In this document: positions 34,604-43,186 of the stretch, piece by piece
How the letters are laid out: every line of letters begins with the position of its first letter
Numbering within the stretch: position 1 is the stretch's first letter
Assembly (NCBI RefSeq): GCF_051433195.1
Contig: NZ_JBHMFT010000002.1
Span: 186,001-250,000 of the forward strand
DNA from: Falsiroseomonas sp051433195
GTDB lineage: Bacteria; Pseudomonadota; Alphaproteobacteria; Acetobacterales; Acetobacteraceae
DNA: 64,000 nucleotides
Direction: 5' to 3'
Translations under genes and position numbers: made by a program
The notes under the pieces: generated by a model
The model's input: the letters and a program-made list of their open reading frames with translations, nothing else
Database searches by the model: none
Told to the model about the DNA's origin: nothing

Positions 34604-35807
34604 GACGACAGACTGCCACTGGCGGACCTGCTGGCGAAAGCAGGAGACGGTGACTTCCTGCGCGGCGTCGCTGAGGCGGTGCTGCAGATGCTGATGGAGG
34701 CCGATGTGGAGGGCCTGATCGGCGCCGGGCGGCACGAGCGCGCCGGCGAGCGGCTGAACTATCGCAACGGCTTCCGCGACCGCACGCTGGATACCCGGCT
34801 GGGGTCGCTGCAGCTACGGATCCCGAAGCTCCGGCAGGGCAGCTACTTCCCCTCCCTTCCTGGAGCCCCGGAAGACCTCGGAGAAGGCCCTGGTGGCGGT
34901 GATCCAAGAGGCCTGGATCGGCGGCGTCTCGACGCGGCGGGTGGACGATCTGGTGCAGGCGATGGGCCTGTCCGGCATCTCGAAGTCGACCGTCTCGAAG
35001 CACTGCAAGGACATCGACGAGCGGGTCGGCGCCTTTCTTGACCGGCCGCTGTCCGGCGAGTGGCCGTATCTGTGGCTCGACGCCACCTACCTGCGCCAGC
35101 GTGAGGGCGGCCGGATCGTGTCGGTGGCCGCGATAATCGCCGTGGCCTGCGATGCCGAGGGGCGCCGCGAGATCGTCGGCCTGCACATCGGCCCGTCGGA
35201 GGCCGAGACCTTCTGGGCGGCCTTTCTCAAGAGCCTCGTCAAGCGCGGCCTGAAGGGCGTGAAGCTGGTCGTCTCCGATGCTCATGAGGGGCTGAAGGCG
35301 GCGATTGCCCGCGTCCTCGGCGCGACCTGGCAGCGCTGCCGCGTGCATTGGATGCGGAACGCCCTGGCCCATGTCGGCAAGGCGCAACAGTCCATGGCCT
35401 CGGCCGCGCTGCGCCAAGCCTTCCTGCAACCCGACCAGGCGAGCGCGCGGCAGACCTGGCGCCACGTGGCCGACCAGCTCCGGCCCCGCTGGCCGAAGCT
35501 CGGCAAGCTGATGGACGACAGCGAGGACGACGTACTCGCCTACATGGCGTTCCCGCCGCAGCACAGGACCAAGCTGCACTCGACGAACCCTCTGGAGCGA
35601 TTGAACAAGGAGGTGAAGCGCCGCGCCGACGTGGTCGGCATCTTTCCCTCCGAAGCGTCCATCATCCGCCTGATCGGTGCCGTCCTGCTCGAGGCCAATG
35701 ACGAATGGCAGATGCAGCACCGCTATATGGGCGTCGAGGCCATGGGCGAGATGCTCAACCCGTCACCCACCAACGAGACCCTGCAACTTCCACCCAAAGT
35801 CGCCTGA
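34604..35807 (+). pseudogene. IS256 family transposase, frameshifted
   Basis: A DDE transposase of the mutator/IS256 family in two frames. The first gives RNGFRDRTLDTRLGSLQLRI up to YFPS. The second continues from FLEPRKTSEKALVAVIQEAW to the end, including LWLDATYLRQREGG (first Asp), VVSDAHEGLKAAI (second Asp), and the C-terminal TKLHSTNPLERLNKEVKRR (catalytic Glu). One extra C in the CCCTCCC run near 34855 explains the shift. IS256 elements do not use programmed frameshifting, so the gene is inactive unless this is a sequencing error. No start codon fits the N-terminal frame. Confidence 0.8.
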
Positions 35808-35838
35808 GCCGTGGCCACCTCAAGCCCATCAGTCAATT

Positions 35839-35861
35839 CCACCACGTTGACGGACGCTACC
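35839..35861 (-). repeat. IS256 right inverted repeat
   Basis: On the minus strand it reads GGTAGCGTCCG..GTGGTGG, matching the left repeat of the same element. Confidence 0.8.
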
Positions 35862-35933
35862 GAATTTACCGGATGGACTCTAACATCGCGCGTCTCCACC
35901 AAGCGGCTCAATCTGCCCAGCAAAAAGCGTACC

Positions 35934-36179
35934 CTACCTCGGGAACATCAGGGACAGCTGGAACCGCAACTGCCACTCAGGACCCAAATCGGGCCGGATG
36001 ACATTGTAGTAGGCGCCCGCCTGCCCATTCAACGCCTGTTCGCCGATCCGAAAGATCTGCCCGAGAGCGAGACCTAGTGGCACAGTCCACTCCTGCCCGC
36101 TCCGAGCTTCCCAGTTCGCCGTGATCAGCGGGGAAAAGGATAGGTACGTCCCAGGGGACGTCGGAAAATTGTAGGTCGA
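35934..36179 (-). pseudogene. C-terminal fragment of an outer-membrane transporter (phenol-degradation MetA-like)
   Basis: About 80 codons on the minus strand end in GPEWQLRFQLSLMFPR*. Upstream, STYNFP, SFSPLITANWEARSGQEWTV and QAGAYYNVIRPD match the C-terminal strands of the 'neuromedin U'/PF13557 transporter-like beta-barrels. The homology ends at about 36179, exactly where hsdR coding begins on the opposite strand. The gene body has been lost in a rearrangement. Confidence 0.6.
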
Positions 36180-36207
36180 GGATCCGGCGCTCCTCCTGTT
36201 TGCCGAG

Positions 36208-39200
36208 ATGGGGTGGACGTCGAAGTCGCTGCTGGCCGAGTTCGAAAATGGCGCCAGCACCGAGGGCCGGGAGACCCGGCGTGAAGCCTTCCTGCCTCGA
36301 CGTCTCCGCTCTGCACTCGGCAAGCTAAACCCCACACTTGATGGCGCGGCGCTTGACCGGGCTGCCGATGAGATCACCCGGTCCCGCTCATCCATGGATT
36401 CAGTGGCGGCCAACCGCGAGGTCCTGCGCCTGCTGCGAGATCGGGTCTCGGTGCAGATCGTGGATGGGGAGGGTCAGCCCACCACCGTGTCTGTCACGGT
36501 GATCGACTGGGAGGACACGACCCAGAACGACTTCCTCATGGCCAGCCAAGTCTGGTTCGCCGGGGATCTTGGCCAGAAGCGGGCCGATGCGGTCGGCTTC
36601 GTCAACGGCATCCCACTGTTGTTCTGCGAGTTCAAGGCGCCAACGCAGCCGGTCCGGGACGCCCTCGACGGCAACATTCGCGACTACCGGACAACGGTCC
36701 CGCAGGCCTTCGCCCCCACCGGCTTTGCGCTCATCTCCAATGGTCATGAGACGCGCCTGGGGGCCGTGGAGGCGCCCTGGGAGCATTGGCTGGAGTGGAA
36801 GCGCCTGGAGGAGGACGAGGCCCCCAGGAACAGCCTGGAGGTCGCGATACGCGGTGCCTGCGAGCCCGAGCGGTTCTTGGATATCGTCGAGAGCTTCCTT
36901 GTCTTCCAGGAGGAGGCGCAGAAGACCGGTGACGTCAGGCTGGTCAAGAAGGTGGCCCGGAACCACCAGGTGCTTGGCGTCAACCGCGCGATCCAGGCCG
37001 TGGGGGACATCGGCGCCAACCAGGGCTGCCTCGGCGTCTTCTGGCATACCCAAGGCTCCGGCAAATCGCTGTCCATGGTGATGTTCGCTGAAAAGGTGCA
37101 TCGGAAGGTTCGCGGCAACTGGACCTTCGTGGTGGTCACCGACCGGACGGAGCTGGACGACCAGATCGCCCGGACGTTCGCGGAATGCGGCGTGGTGACC
37201 GAGGACATCCACGCGGTCCAGGCATCTTCGGCTGCCGACCTCCGGCGCCTTCTCCGGGAAGACCACCGGTATGTCTTCACGCTGATACACAAGTTCCGGC
37301 CCGAGGCAGGCAAGGTCATGGAGGTGCTGTCCGAACGCGAGGACATCATCGTCATCACCGACGAGGCGCACCGCAGCCAATATGATGTGCTGGCCCTGAA
37401 CATGCGGACCTCCCTGCCCAAAGCCGCCTTCATCGGGTTCACCGGTACGCCACTGATCAAGGGGGAGGAGGAGCGAACCCGCGAGGTCTTCGGCGACTAC
37501 GTCTCGATCTACGACTTCAGCCAGAGCATTGCCGATGGCGCCACGGTGCCGCTCTACTACGAGAACCGGATCCCGGAGGTGCTGCTGTCCAACGGCGCGC
37601 TGGGCGATGACTTCCAGAGCCTCGTTGAAGAGTCATCGATCGACGAAGAGGCTGAGGCGCGACTTCAGCGACAATTTGCCCAGGAATACGCGCTGCTCAC
37701 CCGCGACGACAGGCTGGAGACCATCGCGGAGGACGTGGTGCGTCACTTCGCCGGTCGAGGCTACCGGGGGAAGGCCATGTTCGTCGCGCTGGACAAGGCA
37801 ACGGCCGTGCGGATGTACGACAAGGCCCAGACGCACTGGCAGGCCATGCTCGCGGACAAGAAGGCCAAGCTGGACCACGCAATGCCCGGGGACCGACAGG
37901 CGCTCCAGGCCGACTATGACTGGCTGCGTGAAACCGAGATGGCGGTGGTGGTCAGCCAGGGCCAGAACGAGATCGAGGAGCTGGCAAAGAAGGGCCTCGA
38001 CATCGAGCCGCACCGCAGGCGCATGGTGGCCGAGAAGCTGGACCTGAAGTTCAAGGACGCTGACGACCGGCTTCGGTTGGTGTTCGTGTGTGCGATGTGG
38101 ATCACGGGCTTCGACGTCCCGACGTGCTCGACGATCTACCTCGACAAGCCGATGCGGAACCACACCCTGATGCAGACCATCGCAAGGGCAAACCGCACGG
38201 CACGGGGGAAGACGGCTGGCTTGATCGTCGATTACGTGGGGGTCTTCGGGAACCTGAAGCGCGCGCTGGAGGTGTATGCGACGGGCGGCCGAGAAGCCCC
38301 TGCAATCCGTGACAAGGCAGCGTTGATCGGTGAGATTGAGGCGAAGCTGCGCGAGACCAAGGACTGGATGCAGCAGCGTGGTGTCAGCGTCGGTGCCATC
38401 GTGGCGGCACAGGGCCTTGCCAAGGGCGATCTGATCGGCGGTGCCCGGGCAGCGCTGACCCTTCCAGACGATGTCCGCATGGCCTTCCTGCGGCTCTCCT
38501 CGCAGCTCTGGGCGGCGTTGAAGGCTGCGTTGCCGGATCCCATGGCCAGTGCCCTGTTCCCCCAGATTGACGTGGTTCGGAAGATCGACACGGCCATACG
38601 GGAACATTTGCCGAAGCCTCGGCTGGCCGACATTGCCGCCGAGATGGAGGAGTTGCTGGATCGCTCAGTGGTCGGCGTCGAGATCACCCGGCCTCTCCCC
38701 GACCCGGACAGCATGGAGGGTCTGGTCAACCTGGGAGCCATCAACTTCGACAAGCTGAAGACGCTGTTTGACAAGGGGCGTGGGCAGAGCGCCGTGCAAC
38801 TGGCCCGGAATCAAGCCGAGACCAAGGCCCGGAACCTCGCCGCGAAGAACCCGACCCGCCAGTCTTTCCTAGACCGCTACCAGCAAATCGTGACGGACTA
38901 CAACGAGCGGAGGCTAACGGCCGAGGAGGTCTTCGCGCAGCTGCTGCGGTTCCTCGATGAAATGGCCGAGGAGGAGAAGCGGGAAGCCAGAGAGAAACTT
39001 GGTGAAGAGGAATTAGCGCTGTTTGACGTGCTGACCCAACCGAACCCTCAGCTCCCACCCGCGAAGCGTGACGAGGTCAAGGACATCGCCAAGCAGCTCC
39101 TAGACAAGCTGCACGCCCTGTTTCGAGGGATCGATTGGCAGTCCAATCCAACGATGCGCGCCAAGGTCCGCACGACGATCAAGGCCACGCTGCGTCACCT

Positions 39201-39297
39201 GCCGGATGAGTACGACGACAACCTCTGGGAGGCGAAGGTGGCTGCGACCGTTGATTGGGTCTTCAGGCGCTACGCTGGCGCGTCGCAGTCGGCGTAG
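36208..39297 (+). CDS. hsdR: Type I restriction enzyme R subunit, orphan, N-terminally shortened
   Basis: A 1029-residue HsdR. The nuclease core has D127 and E141-x-K143 in RADAVGFVNGIPLLFCEFKA. The SF2 translocase motor follows: Walker A HTQGSGKS (about 280-287), DEAH at 385-388, GFTGTP (motif III), and ARANRTARG (motif VI) near 660. HsdR normally cleaves DNA at a distance in complex with HsdM and HsdS, but neither gene is in the window. Family proteins start about 15-20 residues earlier; here the in-frame sequence VEDPALLLFAE just upstream is cut off by a TAG at 36172-36174, at a rearrangement joint. The motor and nuclease look intact; activity without M and S is doubtful. Confidence 0.88.
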   Translation: MGWTSKSLLAEFENGASTEGRETRREAFLPRRLRSALGKLNPTLDGAALDRAADEITRSRSSMDSVAANREVLRLLRDRVSVQIVDGEGQPTTVSVTVIDWEDTTQNDFLMASQVWFAGDLGQKRADAVGFVNGIPLLFCEFKAPTQPVRDALDGNIRDYRTTVPQAFAPTGFALISNGHETRLGAVEAPWEHWLEWKRLEEDEAPRNSLEVAIRGACEPERFLDIVESFLVFQEEAQKTGDVRLVKKVARNHQVLGVNRAIQAVGDIGANQGCLGVFWHTQGSGKSLSMVMFAEKVHRKVRGNWTFVVVTDRTELDDQIARTFAECGVVTEDIHAVQASSAADLRRLLREDHRYVFTLIHKFRPEAGKVMEVLSEREDIIVITDEAHRSQYDVLALNMRTSLPKAAFIGFTGTPLIKGEEERTREVFGDYVSIYDFSQSIADGATVPLYYENRIPEVLLSNGALGDDFQSLVEESSIDEEAEARLQRQFAQEYALLTRDDRLETIAEDVVRHFAGRGYRGKAMFVALDKATAVRMYDKAQTHWQAMLADKKAKLDHAMPGDRQALQADYDWLRETEMAVVVSQGQNEIEELAKKGLDIEPHRRRMVAEKLDLKFKDADDRLRLVFVCAMWITGFDVPTCSTIYLDKPMRNHTLMQTIARANRTARGKTAGLIVDYVGVFGNLKRALEVYATGGREAPAIRDKAALIGEIEAKLRETKDWMQQRGVSVGAIVAAQGLAKGDLIGGARAALTLPDDVRMAFLRLSSQLWAALKAALPDPMASALFPQIDVVRKIDTAIREHLPKPRLADIAAEMEELLDRSVVGVEITRPLPDPDSMEGLVNLGAINFDKLKTLFDKGRGQSAVQLARNQAETKARNLAAKNPTRQSFLDRYQQIVTDYNERRLTAEEVFAQLLRFLDEMAEEEKREAREKLGEEELALFDVLTQPNPQLPPAKRDEVKDIAKQLLDKLHALFRGIDWQSNPTMRAKVRTTIKATLRHLPDEYDDNLWEAKVAATVDWVFRRYAGASQSA

Positions 39298-39645
39298 TCG
39301 TCTGACAGCGTTCGCACCGGAACGCTGCGTCACGGGTCCGCGGGAGCAGTGGAGGCGATGTACATTGCGGAGCGCCGGGAGCTTCTACTGCTGTCGGCTT
39401 CCCCGTTTCCTGACAACAAATACTCGCATCCCCTTAATATTTGGTAGGTCGCTGGAGCATCGCTTGTCATCGGTGTGGAGCGTGGCGTGTCATCAGCCGA
39501 ACTTTTTGAAGCATAGCCTGTCAGCAGGCGACAGGCTTCGGCACATGCTTCCTTGAGCCTCGATCTGCCTGAAAGCCACCAGAGCCGACAGGGCATCCCC
39601 ACGAGGAGAGCGGGGTCAGCAAGCATCCTACCCCACGGGGTAACG
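39298..39645. other. Intergenic region between hsdR and the patatin gene
   Basis: No gene is supported in these 348 bases, which separate the convergent hsdR and patatin genes. A terminator-like hairpin (39515-39537) is the main structure. An AT-richer patch (CCTTAATATTTGG, about 39433-39445) is also seen. Confidence 0.5.
39515..39537. terminator. Hairpin between hsdR and the patatin operon
   Basis: Perfect 8-bp stem AGCCTGTC / GACAGGCT with a 7-base loop in the convergent intergenic region. Possibly bidirectional; no T-run on the plus strand. Confidence 0.45.
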
Positions 39646-40899
39646 TCAAGCTTCCCCATCACCCGGGAGAAGATAGGGAGCGTGTTCGCGAATCACAGCG
39701 AGCGTCAGTTGTTCCCCGCGTTTAGACAGCTTCTCAATCCAAGCAGACGGCATAGCAGAAAAATTAGTCGGGTAGTCCGCAACCTCCTCCCGTCGCACGA
39801 GGTCGGGAGGAGGAAAGGCCAGCCTGTCATCCGCTTGGTCCAAATAGGGCAGCGCAAAGCCCCGAAGCTGCCCGGACGCCTTCAGGTCGAACAGCCGCTT
39901 CATTGAGGCGTTTTGGGCACGGTTGAACACGGTGTTGAAGACAGCCAGCATTCGAGGCAACAGGAAGAGCGAAGGACTACCCGTTCGCAGCCCGTATCCT
40001 GCGCGGCAAGCGACAATCGTGTCGACGGGTTCGACCGCAACGCTGATCTCGTGGTCGCGGTCCGGCCAGAGCGGCGCCAGACCCAGGTTGTCGTAAACGC
40101 CGCCATCAGTCAGCGTTACCCGCTCTGCCCGAAGCGAGCCGTCGCGCTTCCGAAAGGTCGGCACCTCATCCAGCGCGGGCAACAGGAGTGGAAAGGCCGC
40201 TGATGCAGCGACTGCATGCGCCAAGGACACCTTTCTCGAGTCTAGCTTGCCGATGCGCCAGCTGCCTGCGTCCTCCGATGTGAAATAGAACGCCGACCCT
40301 GTCGTCAGCTCAGCAGCGACGACGACTAGCTTTGGCTTGTCCGACGCGAGGCTACCAAGGGTTCGGCCTTGGAAAAGGACCCTGTCGAACGTGCGGCGCA
40401 ATAGGGTTGTCCGGCTGGCAAAGCGCCTGGGCATCCATCGGTTGCCGTCCGGTGACGTGGCCGCATCAGCGCCTGTGACCCGGTGCATAACCCAAACGAG
40501 AATGCGGAGAGGAACGCTCCATGCCCATGCCGAGCACAGGGTGATGACCGAGACGACCGCCTTCAGCCCCTCGGTTGTGGTGAATGCCGTCTTGATTGCT
40601 GGCCGAACGAAACCGTTCTCGAGCACCGTCTTGGTCCGGTCATCGAAATCCTCGAAGGATCCATCGTGGGCGGCCCACATTGCACCGATGACGCTGCCGC
40701 CGGAGACCGTCGAGATAACCCTAGCGCGCTGAAGTATTCCTAATCGGTGAAGTGTCCGTAGACAGCCCAGGTGGAACGCCATGGCTCGTGAACCTCCACC
40801 CGAAAGGGCGATACCAATGGTCGGTGCTGTGGCACGCGTCAAAGACGGGCTGACTTCGGAGCCAGACGCGGCAATCGCGTCCCGAGACGCGTCGCTCAT
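39646..40899 (-). CDS. Patatin-like phospholipase, putative defence effector
   Basis: A 417-residue patatin-fold lipase. The oxyanion loop is SGGGSRAMAFHLG (about 33-45), the nucleophile S69 sits in STVSGGSVIGA, and the catalytic Asp D265 in LTDGGVYDNLG. An unusual insertion at about 113-140 (AVVSVITLCSAWAWSVPLRI) is hydrophobic enough to enter a membrane. It is the last gene of the MBL / E2-E1-JAB operon, with a 4-base ATGA overlap. Patatin phospholipases such as CapV are the membrane-degrading effectors of many CBASS systems, so an abortive-infection role is plausible. That role is inferred from context only. Confidence 0.85.
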   Translation of the reverse strand: MSDASRDAIAASGSEVSPSLTRATAPTIGIALSGGGSRAMAFHLGCLRTLHRLGILQRARVISTVSGGSVIGAMWAAHDGSFEDFDDRTKTVLENGFVRPAIKTAFTTTEGLKAVVSVITLCSAWAWSVPLRILVWVMHRVTGADAATSPDGNRWMPRRFASRTTLLRRTFDRVLFQGRTLGSLASDKPKLVVVAAELTTGSAFYFTSEDAGSWRIGKLDSRKVSLAHAVAASAAFPLLLPALDEVPTFRKRDGSLRAERVTLTDGGVYDNLGLAPLWPDRDHEISVAVEPVDTIVACRAGYGLRTGSPSLFLLPRMLAVFNTVFNRAQNASMKRLFDLKASGQLRGFALPYLDQADDRLAFPPPDLVRREEVADYPTNFSAMPSAWIEKLSKRGEQLTLAVIREHAPYLLPGDGEA

Positions 40900-43184
40900 G
40901 AGCGCCGATCCGATCCGGAGAAGACGTCGCGTGATATCCGAATGGTGGACACGACGGATTCCTGCCCGTCTCCCACGATCATCATCACTGGCGGGATGCC
41001 CTCACGCCCCAGCTCACCGCACAAATGGCGGAGCTGGACAGTATCGACACTGCTTGGGGATGCCCCATGCCCGATAGGGTGGCTGTGCCATTCCCCGATG
41101 TAGCGAACCTGGTCGCGTGTGATGGCCTGGATTTCCCGCAGTCGGTCCAGCAAACCGGAAATACCGCGTTCAAACATTCCTGGTGTGCCGACGCTATCGC
41201 TGGGTGGGTCGAGTGCATCCACCACGATGATTGATTGGCGTTCTGTATCCACGATCCCCACGAGCGCGCCGCCCGTCTCAGACGGAAGAGCGGCCTTCCG
41301 CAGGTCCTTCATCCGTTCGAGTATGCCGTCGTCGTATGACACCTTCCACTCGCCGAAAGCGACTTGATGCGGCGTCCGGGGCGCGTGTTTCACCACCGAG
41401 ACGCCTCCATCAGCGTCCATGGTCCAGACAGTTATCCGGGCCCCATCGTTGTCGAGTGTCGTCGCTAGACCACGCGCTGTAAGCGCCGAGAGCGCCATGA
41501 CGTTGGTTTCCGGGATGCGGGCGCTGACGTGACGACAGGCGCCCGTGTAACGCAATCCGCCCGGCGGTGGGACAAGATGGGACCGCAGGGCACCATCTCG
41601 GAGGAGCACGCGGTAATACTGCGCTTCCAGCGCATCAAGCCGGACCGTGCGAGCCGCATCTTCCGACAGCATTACCGCCGCCGTTCCAGTCGGGTTGAGA
41701 AAGACCGACACTCGCCTCGCGCGACCTTGCCCATCTGCCAGCCTTCGGGCCACGGCGACTGAGGCCGACGCGTCGATGATAACCTCCTCATTGGCGATCC
41801 GCGCCTCAAGATCAGGTCCGCTTCCAGCGGGCGCCAGGGCGTTGCAGTCCACCGCGCGCGCAGCGTCCTGCTCGCCGAGGAGCATGCGGACCTCATTGGC
41901 CAGGGCCTCGGCCTTATGCGCTCCCAGCCACCGACGTCCCAGGGTGTGCCGGGCGAGGTTGTGCGGAAGCAGGTGGTCGGTGTCGAGGATTGTCCAGGAG
42001 AACCTGCCCTCGCGCGCCAGGGCCATAGCGAGGTGTGAGCCGATGGCGCCTGCGCCAATCAGCGCGACCCGGCGAACGTCCGGGTCGCCTAAACCAGCAC
42101 ACTCGCTCGCCAGCGCGCGGTCGAACTCCGCATGCACCGGAAGGCTATCGATCTTGATCTCGTCCAGCCTCTCAGGAAGCCCGATGCGGAGATTGCGGCC
42201 GAAGGGCGTCGCCCTGCGGGCCTCGGGCGCGTCCCGCGGATATCGAAAGAGCACCCCCAGCCGCTCGCCGAGGTCGCCTAGGCCGAGCGGAATGAAGAAC
42301 GCCTTGGCGTCCTCGGCCGACACTGGCTTGCTGTCATTCCTCGAAATCGGCGTGATCACTAAGACAGCCACAGCCATGGTGTCGCTGTGGGGTGGCTCCA
42401 TCACCTTGCAGGCTGCGTCCCGCAGCGCAGAAAGCAGGTCAAAGCCACATTCGTTGAGTGCCCCGATCAGCTCGGCCAACGTCCCGGGAGCGGAGCGGAT
42501 GGCCCGCATGGCCTGGGGCGGAAGCCTGACCGGGACAATCTGCAATTCCTTCGTGCCCTGCCCGCCCGGCTGGATGTCCTCCACGAAGTGGTAAAGCCGC
42601 GCCTGCTTACCGCCCGCACCACCAAAGAGCTTCATGTAGGATGCCGATGCGTCGGGCTGTAGAAAGGCCCGTGGAACCGCCACATCAGGACCCGTTGCCA
42701 CGAATAGAGGATCAAGTGCCTGGACCTCGTCCGAGAGGGCACCACTTGCTGCCGCACCCAGCCACCACCGCACCCTTTCGACGAAGGACAACGGCGTCCA
42801 GGTGGCACGCGCTTCGGCCCAGGGCCGATCATCAACGCACGGGTATCGCATGAACCCGGTCGGCACGGCGTTCTGATGCGGCGTCTCGGGGAAGTCTGGC
42901 CGAGCAGCCAGTGCGACCGGCGTGCGGTCGTCGGCGGGCGTGAAGACAGCCGCGATTGGCTCCAAGCGCCGGATGTCGGCAGCCAGATCCTGAGGCCGCT
43001 CAGCCCCAATCTCGAAGACCACGGTTTCTTGGCCATCCGCCTCCCGCCTGCGGCATTCCAAGAAATTGGCTTCCGCGTGGTCGTCGGATGCGAGGTAGAT
43101 GGCCAGCGCTCGGGCACGGGGTAGCTGAAGCCCATCCGTGCCGATGACGGTACCGAGTTCGTCGAGGACGGGATGGAGCGCCAT
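40896..43184 (-). CDS. E2-E1-JAB tri-domain ubiquitin-like conjugation protein (Cap2/Cap3-like fusion)
   Basis: A 762-residue protein. Residues about 1-170 are a prokaryotic E2 with the candidate catalytic C116 in RYPCVDDRPW. Residues about 350-600 are a ThiF/E1 domain with the nucleotide motif GAGAIGSH (377-384) and a candidate thioester Cys C550 in TGACRHVSARIPETN. From memory, both lie near the positions of the active cysteines in CBASS Cap2. Residues about 610-750 are a JAB/JAMM isopeptidase with E636, H700-S-H702 and D714, as in Cap3. Conjugation and deconjugation thus reside in one chain. It starts 2 bases after the MBL stop and overlaps the patatin start; no CD-NTase gene is present to act as its usual target. 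Confidence 0.88.
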   Translation of the reverse strand: MALHPVLDELGTVIGTDGLQLPRARALAIYLASDDHAEANFLECRRREADGQETVVFEIGAERPQDLAADIRRLEPIAAVFTPADDRTPVALAARPDFPETPHQNAVPTGFMRYPCVDDRPWAEARATWTPLSFVERVRWWLGAAASGALSDEVQALDPLFVATGPDVAVPRAFLQPDASASYMKLFGGAGGKQARLYHFVEDIQPGGQGTKELQIVPVRLPPQAMRAIRSAPGTLAELIGALNECGFDLLSALRDAACKVMEPPHSDTMAVAVLVITPISRNDSKPVSAEDAKAFFIPLGLGDLGERLGVLFRYPRDAPEARRATPFGRNLRIGLPERLDEIKIDSLPVHAEFDRALASECAGLGDPDVRRVALIGAGAIGSHLAMALAREGRFSWTILDTDHLLPHNLARHTLGRRWLGAHKAEALANEVRMLLGEQDAARAVDCNALAPAGSGPDLEARIANEEVIIDASASVAVARRLADGQGRARRVSVFLNPTGTAAVMLSEDAARTVRLDALEAQYYRVLLRDGALRSHLVPPPGGLRYTGACRHVSARIPETNVMALSALTARGLATTLDNDGARITVWTMDADGGVSVVKHAPRTPHQVAFGEWKVSYDDGILERMKDLRKAALPSETGGALVGIVDTERQSIIVVDALDPPSDSVGTPGMFERGISGLLDRLREIQAITRDQVRYIGEWHSHPIGHGASPSSVDTVQLRHLCGELGREGIPPVMMIVGDGQESVVSTIRISRDVFSGSDRRS

Positions 43185-43186
43185 GA

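Larger units (their letters stand above)
34475..35861 (+). mobile_element. IS256 family insertion sequence
   Basis: A complete-length element of 1387 bases, bounded by 23-base inverted repeats at 34475-34497 and 35839-35861 (19 of 23 identical, outer end GGTAGCGTCCG). It contains one transposase gene with a frameshift. The flanking 8-9 bases (CTCACGGG left, GAATTTAC right) do not match, so there is no target duplication; sequence on one side was lost after insertion. Confidence 0.8.

Noticed and set aside
34604..35807. Programmed frameshifting in the IS256 transposase
   Set aside because: The family is encoded in one frame; a single extra C in a C-rich run is the simpler explanation.
36208..39297. 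Functional type I restriction-modification system
   Set aside because: Only the R subunit is present; no hsdM or hsdS and the N-terminus is clipped.
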